A stretch of DNA of 64,000 nt from Chachezhania sediminis (GTDB lineage: Bacteria > Pseudomonadota > Alphaproteobacteria > Rhodobacterales > Rhodobacteraceae): assembly GCF_009765275.1 (NCBI RefSeq), contig NZ_VOPH01000002.1:806001-870000 (forward strand), written 5' to 3'. A program made the translations under genes and the position numbers. Of this stretch, positions 44,174 through 53,345 are shown one piece after another (the stretch's first letter is position 1; each line of letters opens with the position of its first letter). Under the pieces are notes generated by a model, which saw only the letters and a list, made by a program, of their open reading frames with translations, had not been told where the DNA came from and made no database searches.

Positions 44174-47100
44174 TTATTCGAGGCCGCCCAGCAGCTGCGT
44201 GTTTCCGCCGGCGGCGGTGGTGTCGACGCAGACATGGCGTTCGGCCAGTACGCGGTCGCGGGAGGGCAGGCCCGGGATCAGGGGGACCAGCGGACCGTCG
44301 CGGTGGGCCAGGGCCCTGTCGATGGCGCGGGCCGTATCCGCGTTGCCCCACCAGAGCGCGCCCGAAATGCCAGGAAGGCCTGTCAGGTCCTCGGGCGGGA
44401 TCGTGCCGTCGGCGCGGATGGCGAGGCCGCCGGCCTGGGTCACCGCGCGGACTTGTTCGTCGACCGCATGCGTGCCCGGCCCCATGCAGAGAAGGGGGGA
44501 GCGCGGGACAGTCGAGTAGCGGTTCGATTCGCCCGTGGGCCCGGGCATCGTCAGGGTCCTGTCCTTCCTTTCGCCGCCCACCGGTGCGGGTAGCTTGCCC
44601 GCTGGTGCCGTGAAGCCCCCGCTGGCCGACTGGCGATCCGGGGCCAGGAACCGCGCCATGTAGAGCGGGCCGCCGGCCTTCGGCCCCGTGCCCGACAACC
44701 CCTCGCCGCCGAAGGGCTGCGAGCCCACGACGGCGCCGATCTGGTTGCGGTTGACGTAGATGTTGCCGGCGTGGATCGCCTCGGTCACCTGCTGGACGCG
44801 GTCATCGATCCGGGTCTGAAGCCCGAAGGTCAGGCCGTAGCCCGTTGCGTTGATGTCGGCGATGATCTTGTCGAGATCGGCTGCCTTGAACCGCGCCACG
44901 TGGAGGACGGGACCGAAGATTTCGCGTTCCAGCGCTCCGATACCGGGGACCGAGATCATGGTGGGCGCGATGAAGGTGCCGCTTGCCGGCACGGGCACTT
45001 CCTTCAACAACCGGCCGTCGGTGCGGGCGGCGGCGATGTGATCGGCGATGGTCTTGCGGGCGGCCTCGTCGATGACGGGGCCGGAATCCGTCGCGAGATC
45101 CCAGGGGTTGCCAAGGGTCAGTTGGTCGACGGCGCCTTCCAGCATCTCGAGCACGGAGTCGGCGATATCGCCCTGCAGATAGAGGCAGCGGAGCGCGGAA
45201 CAGCGCTGGCCGGCCGACTGGAAGGCGCTTTCGACGATGGCCTGAACCGCCTGTTCCGGCAGGGCCGTGCTGTCGACGATCATCGCGTTCAGACCGCCGG
45301 TTTCCGCGATCAGGGGCGCGCCGGGGGCCATGTGTTCGGCCATAGCCGCCCGGATGCGTTTCGCCGTGGCGGTCGATCCGGTGAAGGCCACGCCTGCGAC
45401 TCGGGGGTCGGAAGTCAGCATTGCACCGACCGATCCGCCGCCAGGCAGAAGCTGCAGCGCGGTGGCGGGCACGCCGGCCTCGTGCAGCAGCCGGACCGCC
45501 AGGTCGGCGATCAGCGGTGTCTGTTCCGCGGGCTTGGCCAGCACCGCGTTGCCCGTGGCCAGCGCCGCCGCGATCTGGCCGGTGAAGATCGCCATCGGGA
45601 AGTTCCAGGGCGAGATGCAGGTGAAGACGCCCGCAGGCACGCCGTCGGGGATGTTGGCGGCGTAGTAGCGCAGGAAATCCACCGCCTCGCGCAGTTCGGC
45701 GACGGCGTCGGGAAGGGTCTTGCCGGCCTCGCGGGCGAGGATGGCGAAGGCCTCGCCGAAATGCGCCTCGTAGAGGTCGGCGGCGCGGTTCAGAACCTTT
45801 TCGCGTTCCTGCGGGGGGGCCTCCCAGGGCTGTGCATTGGCGAGCGCCGTTTCGACATCGGCAGCACTTGCCGGGGCGACGGTGCCGGGGCTGTCGGCGG
45901 GATCGGCCGGGTTGGTGACGGGAACGGCCGGGTCCGGGGCCGTCGGGCCGGCAAGGCGTGGCTCGGCCGACCACTGATGATGACGGAATGGCGCTCGCGC
46001 CGCTTCGATCCGGGCCAGCGTCGGGCGGTGGGTCAGGTCGAAGCCGAGGGCATTCCTCCGTTCGGGGCGGAACAGATCTGGGCCCGTGGCGATGCCGGGT
46101 GCCGGGGCCTGCACCGCCTCGAACGGGTCGGCGGCGACCTTTTCGGGGGGCACGGCCTCATCCACGATCTGGTTCACGAAACTGGAATTGGCGCCGTTCT
46201 CCAGCAATCGCCGGACAAGATAGGCCAGCAGGTCCCTGTGCGCGCCGACCGGCGCATAGATGCGGCAGCGGGTATGGTTCTTCTTCTTGACGATGTCGTG
46301 CAGCGCTTCGCCCATGCCGTGCAGGCGCTGGAATTCGTAGGTGCCGTCGGCCCCCATCTCCTCTGCCATGTGCAGGACCGCCGAGACGGTGTGGGCGTTG
46401 TGCGTGGCGAATTGAGGATAGATCCGGTCGGTCATGGTCAGAAGCTTGCGGGCATTGGCGATATAGGACACGTCCGTTGCCGCCTTCTGCGTGAAGAGCG
46501 GGAAGCCCTCGACCCCCTTGACCTGCGCCCGCTTGATTTCCGTGTCCCAGTAGGCGCCCTTGACCAGGCGGACCATCAGCTTGCGGTCGTGCCGTTTCGC
46601 CATGTCGTAAAGCCGGTCGAGCACGGCGCCCGCGCGCAGGCCGTAGGCCTGGACCACGACGCCGAAGCCGTCCCAGCCGGCAAGCGAGGGTTCGGCCAGC
46701 GCAGCCTCGATCACGTCCAGCGACAGGGACAGGCGGTCGGCCTCTTCCGCGTCGACGTTCAGGCCCATGCCGGCCGACCGGGCCAAAAGCGCCAGCGAGC
46801 GCAGGCGGGGGACCAGCTCGGTCATCACGCGCGCTTCCTGCGCGACCTCGTAGCGGGGATGCAGCGCCGACAGCTTGACCGAGATTCCGGGATTGCTTCG
46901 GATGTCGTCATGGGTGCAGGCGCCGGCGATGGCGGCAATGGCCTGCGCATAGGCCAGGTGATAGCGCTTGGCATCGCCTTCGGTCCGCGCGGCTTCGCCC
47001 AGCATGTCATAGCTGTAGGTATAGCCGCGAGTTTCCATGCCGGAGGCGCGGGACATGGCGTTGCCGATGGTTTCGCCCAGGACGAACTGGCGGCCCATTT

Positions 47101-47575
47101 CCTTCATCGCGCGGCCGACTGCAGTGCGGATGACGGGTTCACCCAGCCGCTTCATGGCGGCGCGCAGCGACTTGGCCGGGCTGGGACGTTCGTCGTCCAG
47201 CACCTTGCCGGTCAGCATCAGCGCCCAGGTCGAGGCATTGACCAGCACCGACGACGACTGGCCCATGTGCTTGCCCCAGTCGGACGGGGCGATCTTGTCT
47301 TCGATCAAGGCGTCGATCGTGTCGGCGTCGGGGACGCGCAGCAGCGCTTCGGCCAGGCACATCAGGGCCACGCCCTCGTCGGTCGAGAGACCATATTCGG
47401 CCAGGAAGGTTTCCATAAGGCCCGGGGTGGAATGGCTGCGGATAGCCCGCACAAGGTCGGCCCCGGCGGCGGCGATGGCGGCGCGCGCGCCGTCGTCCAG
47501 TCCTGCGTTCCGGATCAGGCTTTCCAGAGTGGCATCCGGGTCGGCATAGGTCAGGTCGTCGAGAGGGATGTGCAT
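44174..47575 (-). CDS. putA: Bifunctional proline dehydrogenase / L-glutamate gamma-semialdehyde dehydrogenase
   Basis: 1133 residues from ATG 47575; the open frame further upstream overlaps the divergent TPR gene and is not coding. Domains: N-terminal helical arm, FAD-dependent proline dehydrogenase (about 150-460; SVKLSALHPRYE, RLVKGAYWDTEIKRAQ, FATHNAHTVSAVLHMAEE), then NAD-dependent aldehyde dehydrogenase (about 600-1050) with Glu in LIAETGGLNAMIVDS and catalytic Cys in QSAGQRCSALRCLYL near 790. A shorter C-terminal extension follows. There is no ribbon-helix-helix at the N-terminus, so it is not an autorepressor. It oxidises proline to glutamate. Confidence 0.96.
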   Translation of the reverse strand: MHIPLDDLTYADPDATLESLIRNAGLDDGARAAIAAAGADLVRAIRSHSTPGLMETFLAEYGLSTDEGVALMCLAEALLRVPDADTIDALIEDKIAPSDWGKHMGQSSSVLVNASTWALMLTGKVLDDERPSPAKSLRAAMKRLGEPVIRTAVGRAMKEMGRQFVLGETIGNAMSRASGMETRGYTYSYDMLGEAARTEGDAKRYHLAYAQAIAAIAGACTHDDIRSNPGISVKLSALHPRYEVAQEARVMTELVPRLRSLALLARSAGMGLNVDAEEADRLSLSLDVIEAALAEPSLAGWDGFGVVVQAYGLRAGAVLDRLYDMAKRHDRKLMVRLVKGAYWDTEIKRAQVKGVEGFPLFTQKAATDVSYIANARKLLTMTDRIYPQFATHNAHTVSAVLHMAEEMGADGTYEFQRLHGMGEALHDIVKKKNHTRCRIYAPVGAHRDLLAYLVRRLLENGANSSFVNQIVDEAVPPEKVAADPFEAVQAPAPGIATGPDLFRPERRNALGFDLTHRPTLARIEAARAPFRHHQWSAEPRLAGPTAPDPAVPVTNPADPADSPGTVAPASAADVETALANAQPWEAPPQEREKVLNRAADLYEAHFGEAFAILAREAGKTLPDAVAELREAVDFLRYYAANIPDGVPAGVFTCISPWNFPMAIFTGQIAAALATGNAVLAKPAEQTPLIADLAVRLLHEAGVPATALQLLPGGGSVGAMLTSDPRVAGVAFTGSTATAKRIRAAMAEHMAPGAPLIAETGGLNAMIVDSTALPEQAVQAIVESAFQSAGQRCSALRCLYLQGDIADSVLEMLEGAVDQLTLGNPWDLATDSGPVIDEAARKTIADHIAAARTDGRLLKEVPVPASGTFIAPTMISVPGIGALEREIFGPVLHVARFKAADLDKIIADINATGYGLTFGLQTRIDDRVQQVTEAIHAGNIYVNRNQIGAVVGSQPFGGEGLSGTGPKAGGPLYMARFLAPDRQSASGGFTAPAGKLPAPVGGERKDRTLTMPGPTGESNRYSTVPRSPLLCMGPGTHAVDEQVRAVTQAGGLAIRADGTIPPEDLTGLPGISGALWWGNADTARAIDRALAHRDGPLVPLIPGLPSRDRVLAERHVCVDTTAAGGNTQLLGGLE

Positions 47576-47730
47576 CTGTACGCTCGTATGCTTGATGTGG
47601 GCCGAAGCCTTGATCGCTGTGGTCGCGGCAATGTGCGATCCCACCCTGCGGTCTGGCGGGGCGTGTCGCAACCCCGCCGGGCCCGAAGATGTGACTTGAC
47701 CGGCCGGCCCCGGCAGAGCCAGCATGCGAT

Positions 47731-48330
47731 ATGCGTTTCCGGGCCTGCCTTCTTGCGGCGAGTGTCGCCGCGCTGTCCTCTCCCTCTGGTGCCCAGCCGG
47801 TGGTCGGTCCTGTGCCGGTCCAGGACATCTGCCCCGCGGCGCCCGATCACCGGGCCGAACTGGACGCTCTGATCGCCCGGACCCAGGCGGCGCAGACCGA
47901 AGGACAGGCGCGGGCGATTTCCGGACAGATGTGGGAATTCTGGGCGGATGCACCGAACGAACAGGCGCAGGCGATTCTGGACCGTGGCATGTCGATGCGG
48001 CGGTCCTTCGACCTGCTGGGGGCCCTGGCCGAGTTCGACCGGTTGGTCGATTACTGTCCCGACTATGCCGAAGGCTATAACCAGCGGGCCTTCGTGTCCT
48101 TCCTGCAGCAGGATTTCATGACAGCGCTGGCGGACCTGGGCCGGACGCTGGACCTGTCGCCCCGCCATATAGGCGCGCTAAGCGGGCGGGCCCTGTCGCT
48201 GGCGGCGCTGGGCCGGATTGCCGAGGCGCAGCTGGCGCTGGACCGGGCGCTGGAACTTAACCCCTGGCTGCCCGAACGCCACATGCGCGCGCCGGGCGGG
48301 CCGCTGGCGGATCGGGGCAAGGATATCTGA
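47731..48330 (+). CDS. Tetratricopeptide-repeat protein, exported
   Basis: 199 residues. A signal peptide (1-21, ending PSGA) is followed by about three TPR units: residues near 88-120 (RRSFDLLGALAEFDRLVDYC), 122-155 (YAEGYNQRAFVSFLQQDFMT) and 156-190 (LSGRALSLAALGRIAEAQLA). It is likely periplasmic and scaffolds protein interactions; the partner is unknown. Divergent from putA across 155 bp. Confidence 0.85.
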   Translation: MRFRACLLAASVAALSSPSGAQPVVGPVPVQDICPAAPDHRAELDALIARTQAAQTEGQARAISGQMWEFWADAPNEQAQAILDRGMSMRRSFDLLGALAEFDRLVDYCPDYAEGYNQRAFVSFLQQDFMTALADLGRTLDLSPRHIGALSGRALSLAALGRIAEAQLALDRALELNPWLPERHMRAPGGPLADRGKDI

Positions 48331-48355
48331 GACCGTTCCATGGCGCCCGGCCGCG

Positions 48356-48432
48356 GATCGCGCCTGCGCCGGCCCTCCCGCCCGTCCCCGGCGGGTCCTT
48401 GCGGGATTCGCCGTCCGTCGCAGGTGCGATGC
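48356..48432. repeat. Dispersed palindromic repeat, copy 1
   Basis: Left end GATCGCGCCTGCGCC and right end GCAGGTGCGATGC form terminal inverted repeats, with an inner GGGTCC/TTGCGGGATTC imperfect hairpin. A longer relative is at 52269-52371. Confidence 0.5.
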
Positions 48433-48472
48433 GATTGTCGTCGTCGTCCTGTGGCTGTAGGATTGGGCCTGT

Positions 48473-48557
48473 GCGGGCGTGATGGAATGGTAGACATATC
48501 GGACTTAAACTCCGAAGGGCCTGGCCCGTGTGGGTTCGAGTCCCACCGCCCGCACCA
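48473..48557 (+). tRNA. tRNA-Leu (UAA)
   Basis: 85 nt with encoded CCA. Acceptor stem GCGGGCG/CGCCCGC, anticodon stem TCGGA/TCCGA with loop CTTAAAC giving anticodon TAA, a class II variable arm, and T-loop GGTTCGAGTCC. It reads UUA codons, which are very rare in this GC-rich genome. Confidence 0.96.
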
Positions 48558-48617
48558 TTGATCCCGATCTCTGACGATGGCCCGGCGATGGGGCGGATCC
48601 CGCGAAGGAATGCGGCT

Positions 48618-50198
48618 TCAGTCCGCTTTCTCGCGCTCGCCGTGGCCCCAGCGGTCCCGCGGGACGCCGCGGGCCAGAAGGGCCAACGGGATCAGACCCA
48701 GAAAGCTGAGCGCGATCAAGGCGAAGACCTGAAGGAAGGCGGCACTTTGCGCCTGCTGGTTCAGAAGCTGGCCCAGAAGGGCCGGGGCCCTGGGGTCCGA
48801 CAGGGACAGGCCTTGCGCGGACAGCCATTGTTTCACTGCCGGGTTGAAGGCGTTGATATGGCCGCCCAGCATGTCCCATTGGGCCTGCGCGTAGCGGGTT
48901 TGCAGCGTCGCGGCGATGGATATGCCGATGGACTGCCCCAGCGTCCGGGCAAGGTTGTAGAGGCTGGCGGCCTCGGTCGTGGACTCGCGGGGCAGGGTGG
49001 CATAGGCCATGGTCGAGATCGCGACGAAGAAGAACCCCATCCCGAAGCCCATGACCGAGATCGCAGGGACGAAGTTCCAGGGGCCTGCCTGCATCGACAG
49101 GCCCGACAGCATCCAGGCGCCGAGCGCGGAAAAGACCATCCCCGACATCACGAAGACCCGGGGCGGAAGGGTGCTGTTCAGGCGCGCGTAAAGGCCCATC
49201 GACACCAGCGAGAGGATGCCTTGCGGCGCCAAGAGCAGCCCGGCATCGACGGCCGGGTAGTTCATCAGGTTTTCCAGAAACAGCGGCAGGATCGACAGGG
49301 TGCCGAACATGCCGAAGCCGAAGACGAACATGATGATGCAGGCGATGGCCAGGTTGCGGTCGCGCAGCAGGCGGATGTCGACCACCGCGTCCCGGCGCGT
49401 CAGGGCGCGGGCCACGAACCATCCCACCAGCGCCACGCCCAGCACCGCGCAGGCCAGGATGAAGCGCGACTGGAACCAGTTGTCGATATTGCCCTTGTCC
49501 AGCATCACCTGCAGCGCGCCGATCCCCAGCGCCAGAACCAGGGCGCCCAGCACGTCGACCCGGCCGCTGCCGCGTGGTTCATGCCGCAGGGTTGCGGCCA
49601 GGACCAGCAGCGTCAGGGCGCCCACAGGCAGGTTGATCAGGAAGACCCAGGGCCAGTCGAGCGCGCTGGTCAGGGTCCCGCCCAGGATCGGCCCCATGAC
49701 CGGCCCCACCATGATTCCCATGCCCCAGAAGGCCATGGCACGGCCGCGTTGTTCCGGCTCGAAGGCATCGACCATCAGGGATTGCGACAGCGGGATCACG
49801 CTGGCCCCGGCAACGCCCTGGATGAAACGGAAGACGACGATTTCCCCGAGAGAGGTCGCCTGGCTGCACAGGACCGAGGCCACGACGAAGCCCCCGACCG
49901 ACCACAGCATGACGTTCCGACGCCCGAAGCGCCGGGCAAGGTAGCCCGACAGCGGGATCACCATTGCCTCGGCCACGATATAGGATGTCAGGACCCAGGT
50001 GATCTGGTCGGGCGAGGCGCCCAGCGTTCCGGCCATGTGGGGCAGGGCGACATTCACGATGGTCTTGTCGAGGATGATCATGACCGTGGCCATCATCACG
50101 GCAACCGCCATCAGCGCGCGACCCTTGTGGGCCGCGACGCCGGGCATGTCGGGGACGGTCGGGGCGCCTCTCGGGTCGCTGCTCGGGGCGGTGGCCAC
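48618..50198 (-). CDS. emrB: DHA2-family MFS exporter (EmrB/QacA type)
   Basis: 526 residues with fourteen predicted membrane helices. Family motifs: IILDKTIVNVALPHMAGTLG near residue 43, WVLTSYIVAEAMVIPLSGYL, RFIQGVAGASVIPLSQSLM (motif C region follows in MGIMVGPVMGPILGG). It exports hydrophobic drugs by proton antiport together with the membrane-fusion protein encoded 3 bases upstream. No TolC-type gene is adjacent. The first 20 residues are polar and probably cytosolic. Confidence 0.92.
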   Translation of the reverse strand: MATAPSSDPRGAPTVPDMPGVAAHKGRALMAVAVMMATVMIILDKTIVNVALPHMAGTLGASPDQITWVLTSYIVAEAMVIPLSGYLARRFGRRNVMLWSVGGFVVASVLCSQATSLGEIVVFRFIQGVAGASVIPLSQSLMVDAFEPEQRGRAMAFWGMGIMVGPVMGPILGGTLTSALDWPWVFLINLPVGALTLLVLAATLRHEPRGSGRVDVLGALVLALGIGALQVMLDKGNIDNWFQSRFILACAVLGVALVGWFVARALTRRDAVVDIRLLRDRNLAIACIIMFVFGFGMFGTLSILPLFLENLMNYPAVDAGLLLAPQGILSLVSMGLYARLNSTLPPRVFVMSGMVFSALGAWMLSGLSMQAGPWNFVPAISVMGFGMGFFFVAISTMAYATLPRESTTEAASLYNLARTLGQSIGISIAATLQTRYAQAQWDMLGGHINAFNPAVKQWLSAQGLSLSDPRAPALLGQLLNQQAQSAAFLQVFALIALSFLGLIPLALLARGVPRDRWGHGEREKAD

Positions 50199-50201
50199 GG
50201 A

Positions 50202-51251
50202 TCAGTTCTTCGCGGCAGGCGCCGCGGCCTGTTCCGTGTCGATTTTCACTGTGGCCGAGGCGCCGACGCGCAGTGGCGCTTCGGCCCTGTCGTTCGTCAT
50301 CGCGATCCGGACCGGGAACCGTTGCGTGACCTTGACCCAGTTGCCGGTGGCATTCTCGGGGGGCAGCAGGGCGAAGGCCGCGCCCGAGGCCGGCGACAGG
50401 CTTTCCACCGTGCCGGTCCAGCTTTGGCCTGGATACATGTCGATGGTCACATGGGCCGTCATGCCGGGACGGATCCTGGTCAGGTCCGTCTCCTTGAAGT
50501 TGGCGGTGATGTACCAGGTGTCGTCCTCGACCAGCGGGAAAAGCGACTCGCCGGCCTGGACATAATCGCCCGGGCGCAGCGTGACCGGGCCCAGCGTGCC
50601 GTCTGCCGGGGCATGGACGACGGCATGGGACAGGTTCAGCTTTGCCTCGGTCAGGTTGGCCTGGGCGACCTGAACGCGGGCGTTGTCCGTTTCCGTGCCG
50701 CCCACCTTGGCCTGAGCTTCGGTCAGGCGGGCCTTCGCGGCCTCGACCTCGGCCTTGGCCTGGTTCAGGGTCGACGTGATGTCGTCGCTTTTGGAGACGG
50801 TCTGGTCGCCCTTTGCCACCAGGTCGGCGATGCGCTTGTACTGGGCCTCGGCATTGGTCAGAATCGCCTGCTGCGCCGCGATCTCGGCCCTGGCGGCGTC
50901 GACCGCGGCAATGGCCGAGGCGACCTCCTGCTGGGCCAGGCTGACCTGGGCGGCCTGCAGGGTCTCTTCCGCTTCGAACTCGGATGCGTCCAGCTGGACC
51001 AGGACGTCGCCGGCCTTGACCGCCGTGTTGCTGGCATTGGGGACCCTTGTCACCTGCCCGGCGACCTGGGCCGAGACATGGACGATATTGGCGCCCACAT
51101 AGGCGTCCCGGGTCGACGGGTGAGTGTCGGAGTAGCGGATATACCAGTAGCCGCCGGCGATCAGGCCGACCAGGGCCAGAAGCACCACGATCCGTGCGAT
51201 CCAGGGGGTGCCCCTGTGCGGCTGGTCCGGTGCGGTTGCGGTGTCGCTCAT
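50202..51251 (-). CDS. emrA: HlyD/EmrA-family membrane fusion protein
   Basis: 349 residues from ATG 51251; the frame continues upstream without family similarity. One N-terminal membrane helix (ARIVVLLALVGLIAGGYWYI), a first lipoyl half-motif (VSAQVAGQVTRVPNASNTAV), a long coiled-coil hairpin (about 90-190, Ala/Gln/Glu-rich), the second lipoyl half (VVHAPADGTLGPVTLRPGDY) and a beta-barrel ending near the C-terminus. It links the EmrB-type pump to an outer-membrane channel. Confidence 0.92.
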   Translation of the reverse strand: MSDTATAPDQPHRGTPWIARIVVLLALVGLIAGGYWYIRYSDTHPSTRDAYVGANIVHVSAQVAGQVTRVPNASNTAVKAGDVLVQLDASEFEAEETLQAAQVSLAQQEVASAIAAVDAARAEIAAQQAILTNAEAQYKRIADLVAKGDQTVSKSDDITSTLNQAKAEVEAAKARLTEAQAKVGGTETDNARVQVAQANLTEAKLNLSHAVVHAPADGTLGPVTLRPGDYVQAGESLFPLVEDDTWYITANFKETDLTRIRPGMTAHVTIDMYPGQSWTGTVESLSPASGAAFALLPPENATGNWVKVTQRFPVRIAMTNDRAEAPLRVGASATVKIDTEQAAAPAAKN

Positions 51252-51412
51252 CGTGTTCTCGTCTCCGTGCCGTTCCGAATTCTCCGCCCGTGCGATGATT
51301 AGCACGGTGCATCCGGCAGGCAAGCTGCAGTGGCGGGTCGCGTTGACAATCGGTGCGGGATCGAAACACTTCGCATCGCCCGTCCATGGGCCGCGCATCC
51401 GGAGGACATGCC

Positions 51413-52249
51413 ATGACGACCCCCTGCATCATCTGCGTCGCGATCACCGGATCGCTGCCGACCAAGGCCAACAACCCGGCGGTGCCGATCACGGTCGAGG
51501 AGCAGGTGGAAAGCACGCAGGAGGCGTTCGAGGCCGGGGCCACGATCTGCCACGCCCATGTCCGCAATCCCGACCAGACGCCCAGTTCGGACCCGGAGAA
51601 GTTCGCGCGGCTGAAGGAAGGACTGGAAAAGCACTGCCCGGGCATGGTGATCCAGTTTTCCACCGGGGGACGGTCCGGATCCGGGCGCGAGCGCGGGGGC
51701 ATGTTGTCCCTGCGGCCGGACATGGCCAGCCTGTCGGTGGGGTCGAACAACTTTCCCACGCGGGTCTACGAGAATGCGCCGGACCTGGTGGCCTGGCTGG
51801 CGGACGAGATGAAGACCTATGACATCAAGCCGGAGATCGAGGCCTTCGACCTGAGCCACATCTTCAAGGCGGCCGAGATGCATGCGGCGGGGGCGATCAA
51901 GGATACTCCCTATGTCCAGTTCGTGATGGGCGTGAAGAACGCGATGCCGGCCGACAAGGATGTGTTCGATTATTACGTGAAGACGGTGAACCGGTTCTTC
52001 CCAGGGGCGCCGTGGTGTGCGGCGGGGATCGGGCCCAAACAGATCGTCCTGAACGAATGGGCGATTGCGGCCGGCGGCCATGCAAGAACGGGGATGGAGG
52101 ACAACGTCCGCCTGGACCGCGACACGTTGGCGCCGTCGAACGCCGCGCTGGTCCGGCGCGCGGCCGAAATCGCGGAGAAGCACGAACGCCCGGTTGCGAC
52201 CTTTGCGCAGACCCGTTCGATGCTGGGTCTGCGGCCCTTCGCGGCCTGA
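51413..52249 (+). CDS. BKACE-family beta-keto acid cleavage enzyme
   Basis: 278 residues from ATG 51413 with GGAGGA 8 bases upstream; upstream in-frame codons lie in the promoter region. Family features: N-terminal IICVAITGSLPTKANNPAVP, the zinc site CHAHVRNPDQTPSSDP (two His) near residue 41, GGRSGSGRERGG loop, EIEAFDLSHIFKAAEM and the C-terminal VRLDRDTLAPSNAALV. These Zn enzymes cleave beta-keto acids with acetyl-CoA (3-keto-5-aminohexanoate, dehydrocarnitine and others). The substrate cannot be told; no lysine-fermentation or carnitine genes are nearby. Confidence 0.9.
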   Translation: MTTPCIICVAITGSLPTKANNPAVPITVEEQVESTQEAFEAGATICHAHVRNPDQTPSSDPEKFARLKEGLEKHCPGMVIQFSTGGRSGSGRERGGMLSLRPDMASLSVGSNNFPTRVYENAPDLVAWLADEMKTYDIKPEIEAFDLSHIFKAAEMHAAGAIKDTPYVQFVMGVKNAMPADKDVFDYYVKTVNRFFPGAPWCAAGIGPKQIVLNEWAIAAGGHARTGMEDNVRLDRDTLAPSNAALVRRAAEIAEKHERPVATFAQTRSMLGLRPFAA

Positions 52250-52268
52250 ATTCCGGGGCTGCGTGCAG

Positions 52269-52371
52269 GCATCGCGCCTGCGCCGCACCACCTTGGTCGT
52301 CTCCTGCGGAGCCGACCTCGCACACCCGCCGGATCCCTGCGGGATCCGCTGTCGCGGTGCAGGTGCGATGC
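52269..52371. repeat. Dispersed palindromic repeat, copy 2
   Basis: GCATCGCGCCTGC (52269-52281) and GCAGGTGCGATGC (52359-52371) are inverted with one mismatch; inside is a perfect hairpin GGATCCC-TGC-GGGATCC (52331-52347). It lies between convergent BKACE and znuB genes and shares both ends with 48356-48432. Confidence 0.55.
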
Positions 52372-52499
52372 CGTTTGCGACCGGGGAAGGGGAACAGGAT
52401 CTTCGTTACGACAGGCATTCCGGACCGGCATGGTCCGCCCGTGCCATGCCATCCCGGTGTGAGAGCCGTGTGACAGCGCCGTCGACAACGATGGCGAAC

Positions 52500-53336
52500 T
52501 CAGCCGTCGGTGCGCGGCACGGCACCGGTGCCGGTTCTGCGGCCCAGGGCGCGGATCAGGCCGGCGAGGGCGGTGGTCACGACGAAAAGGCCGGCCGCGG
52601 TGCAGACGATGCTGGGACCTGCGGGCGTGTCGAAGGCAAAGGCCAGTTCCAGCCCGCCGATGGCCGCGGCGACGGCCAGGACGGTGGCAACCAGCGCCAT
52701 CGCCTCGGGTGTGCGGACCAGCGGGCGGGCGGCGGCGGCGGGCAGGATCAGCAGGGCCGTGATCAGCAGGACACCCACCACTTTCAGCGCAACCGCCACG
52801 ACGATGGCCAGCGCCAGCGTCAGGCCGAAGGCATCGTGGCGCGGGTTCCGCCCGGCGGCGCGGGCAAGGTCGGGCGATAGCGTCGCGGCCAGCAGCGGGT
52901 TCCAGCGCCAGACCAGCAGGGCCAGCACCAGCGCGGCGCCGACCCAGATCGTCACAAGGTCGCCCTTCGACACGGCAAGGATGTCGCCGAAAAGATAGCT
53001 CATCAGATCCAGCCGGACATGGCCCAGCAACGCCACCGCGACCAGCCCCGCGGCCAGCGCGCTGTGGGCCAGGACCCCCAGCGCCGTGTCCATGGCGCGC
53101 GCGCGCCCGGTGAGCGCGGTCGCGGCCGAGGCCATGGCCAGCGCGGCGATCAGCACGGCCGGCATCGGGGGCATGTCGGTGGCCAGCGCCAGTGCAATGC
53201 CCAGGATCCCGGCATGGGCCGTCGCATCGCCGAAATAGGCCATCCGCCGCCAGACGACGAAACAGCCCATCGGTGCTGCTGCCAGTGCCACACCCAGCGC
53301 CGCCAGCAGCGCCCGCAGGAAGAAATCGTCCAGCAT
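52500..53336 (-). CDS. znuB: Zinc ABC transporter permease
   Basis: 278 residues with about eight membrane helices, ABC-3 family: FFLRALLAALGVALAAAPMGC at the start (residues 5-24), DATAHAGILGIALAL near 37 and the long middle helices. It forms the membrane channel for zinc uptake with ZnuC and ZnuA. It starts 9 bp after znuC and ends the zur-znuC-znuB unit. Confidence 0.93.
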   Translation of the reverse strand: MLDDFFLRALLAALGVALAAAPMGCFVVWRRMAYFGDATAHAGILGIALALATDMPPMPAVLIAALAMASAATALTGRARAMDTALGVLAHSALAAGLVAVALLGHVRLDLMSYLFGDILAVSKGDLVTIWVGAALVLALLVWRWNPLLAATLSPDLARAAGRNPRHDAFGLTLALAIVVAVALKVVGVLLITALLILPAAAARPLVRTPEAMALVATVLAVAAAIGGLELAFAFDTPAGPSIVCTAAGLFVVTTALAGLIRALGRRTGTGAVPRTDG

Positions 53337-53345
53337 GGGAAAGGG

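Noticed and set aside
44771-47872. 1033-codon frame antisense to putA
   Set aside because: Shadow frame; putA has full family signatures on the other strand.
48501-48561. Short plus-strand open frames running through the tRNA-Leu
   Set aside because: The sequence folds perfectly as a tRNA with encoded CCA.
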